From assembly GCA_002714465.1 (NCBI GenBank), contig PAXL01000026.1, forward strand, positions 25,969 to 52,548: DNA of 26,580 nt. The letters run 5' to 3'. How positions within the stretch are numbered: the first letter of the stretch is position 1; the number at the start of each line of letters is the position of its first letter. The notes beneath the pieces are model-generated. The model saw nothing but the letters and a program-made list of their open reading frames with translations, did no database searches and was not told where the DNA came from. The position numbers and the translations under genes were made by a program. Positions 26,126 to 26,580 of this stretch are shown here, one piece after another. The stretch comes from Gemmatimonadota bacterium. Lineage in GTDB: Bacteria > Latescibacterota > UBA2968.

Positions 26126-26580
26126 CACACCTCGACGTGTGCGGGACGGTAGTATCGTGTCCCGGAGATTGGCCCCGCGATTTGCTGAATCAGATGGTCC
26201 AGGTCTTCTGGACGATTCGCAAAATCGACTTGAGAAATGTTAACGACGAGAAGCGGGCTGGACCGGTAGTGGAAGAAGAAATGCGTGTACGCATCACTCA
26301 GCCTTGAGATGAACGCCTCGGTGATACCACGCTCGTATCCCCTTCCGCGAGCCCTGACCCTCCTGACGGTATTCTCGACAGAATCCTGCAGCAGGATTAC
26401 AAGATCAGGGCTGGGAACGCGATCGTCCAGCGACTCGGCAACCCGCTCATACAGACCAAGCTCTGTCTCGTTGAGCGTGGCGTGAGCATACACGGCATCG
26501 CGCTCGTACATATAGTTAGTAATGACCTGCGCGCGGAACAGGTCCATTTGGTGGAAGGCCTGCAGCCGTCGGTAGCGCTC
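26125..26580 (-). CDS. Deoxynucleoside kinase, partial at the right edge
   Basis: The last 152 codons of a dNK/dGK-family kinase; the frame is open to the end of the window, so the N-terminal part with the P-loop is outside. Visible features: QMDLFRAQVITNYMYERD (substrate-binding helix), PSPDLVILL, the LID region RRVRARGRGYERGI, and AYTHFFFHYRSSPLLVVN near the C-terminus. These kinases phosphorylate salvaged deoxynucleosides. An ATG at 26547 is internal and not the real start, because the conserved sequence (ERYRRLQAFHQ) continues upstream. The stop shares a base with the panB start. Confidence 0.9.
   Translation of the reverse strand, partial: ERYRRLQAFHQMDLFRAQVITNYMYERDAVYAHATLNETELGLYERVAESLDDRVPSPDLVILLQDSVENTVRRVRARGRGYERGITEAFISRLSDAYTHFFFHYRSSPLLVVNISQVDFANRPEDLDHLIQQIAGPISGTRYYRPAHVEV

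Overview
The window is a gene-dense, GC-rich chromosomal segment with no phage, transposon, plasmid or CRISPR signature. It carries ordinary bacterial housekeeping genes (NAD-dependent DNA ligase, RNase Y, MiaB, LipA, QueG, DusA, PanB/PanC) next to genes with a patchier distribution: a bacterial XPB-type helicase, a UbiA enzyme of the archaeal ether-lipid type, a GWxTD-domain exported protein, a three-part indolepyruvate:ferredoxin oxidoreductase, and a hydroxypyruvate reductase that resembles the plant peroxisomal enzyme. This mixture, with Mn-type superoxide dismutase, suggests an uncultured Gram-negative member of the FCB superphylum or a neighbouring lineage (for example Latescibacterota-like). 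That placement is inference; no rRNA or marker tree is available here.

Left part (1-6900). A small zinc-ribbon gene is read leftward and diverges from a rightward pair: XPB helicase and UbiA prenyltransferase. Then come an HU/IHF-type protein with a TTG start, ending in a perfect 29-bp inverted repeat; a stand-alone receiver protein overlapping ligA; tRNA-Ala(GGC) with its own promoter and terminator; and an unrecognised 114-aa gene. From about 6900 to the right edge everything is read leftward.

Middle part (6900-16200). dusA; a hydroxypyruvate reductase with its own promoter; a Gfo/Idh/MocA oxidoreductase ending in a strong terminator; and a tightly packed set (read right to left): unknown 156-aa protein, GWxTD protein, indolepyruvate oxidoreductase.

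Right part (16200-26580). Three consecutive leftward units are rich in iron-sulfur proteins. sod-prx-erpA is driven by a good sigma70-type promoter and ends in a terminator. rny-nuoI-iscU-like follows, in which rny and nuoI overlap by 194 nt in different frames and the IscU-like protein lacks two of three cluster ligands; it too ends in a terminator. queG-miaB-lipA-Rieske comes next, with 1-4 nt overlaps between stops and starts. The right edge holds a deoxynucleoside kinase (cut by the window)-panB-panC operon.

The clearest promoters share a TTGAC-type -35, exactly 17 nt of spacer and a TANNNT-type -10. I do not see a convincing new multi-gene defence, mobile or biosynthetic system. The points most worth checking are the rny/nuoI overlap, the ligand-poor IscU-like protein beside an orphan NuoI, the long perfect inverted repeat at 3595-3664, and the unknown gene coupled to the GWxTD gene.
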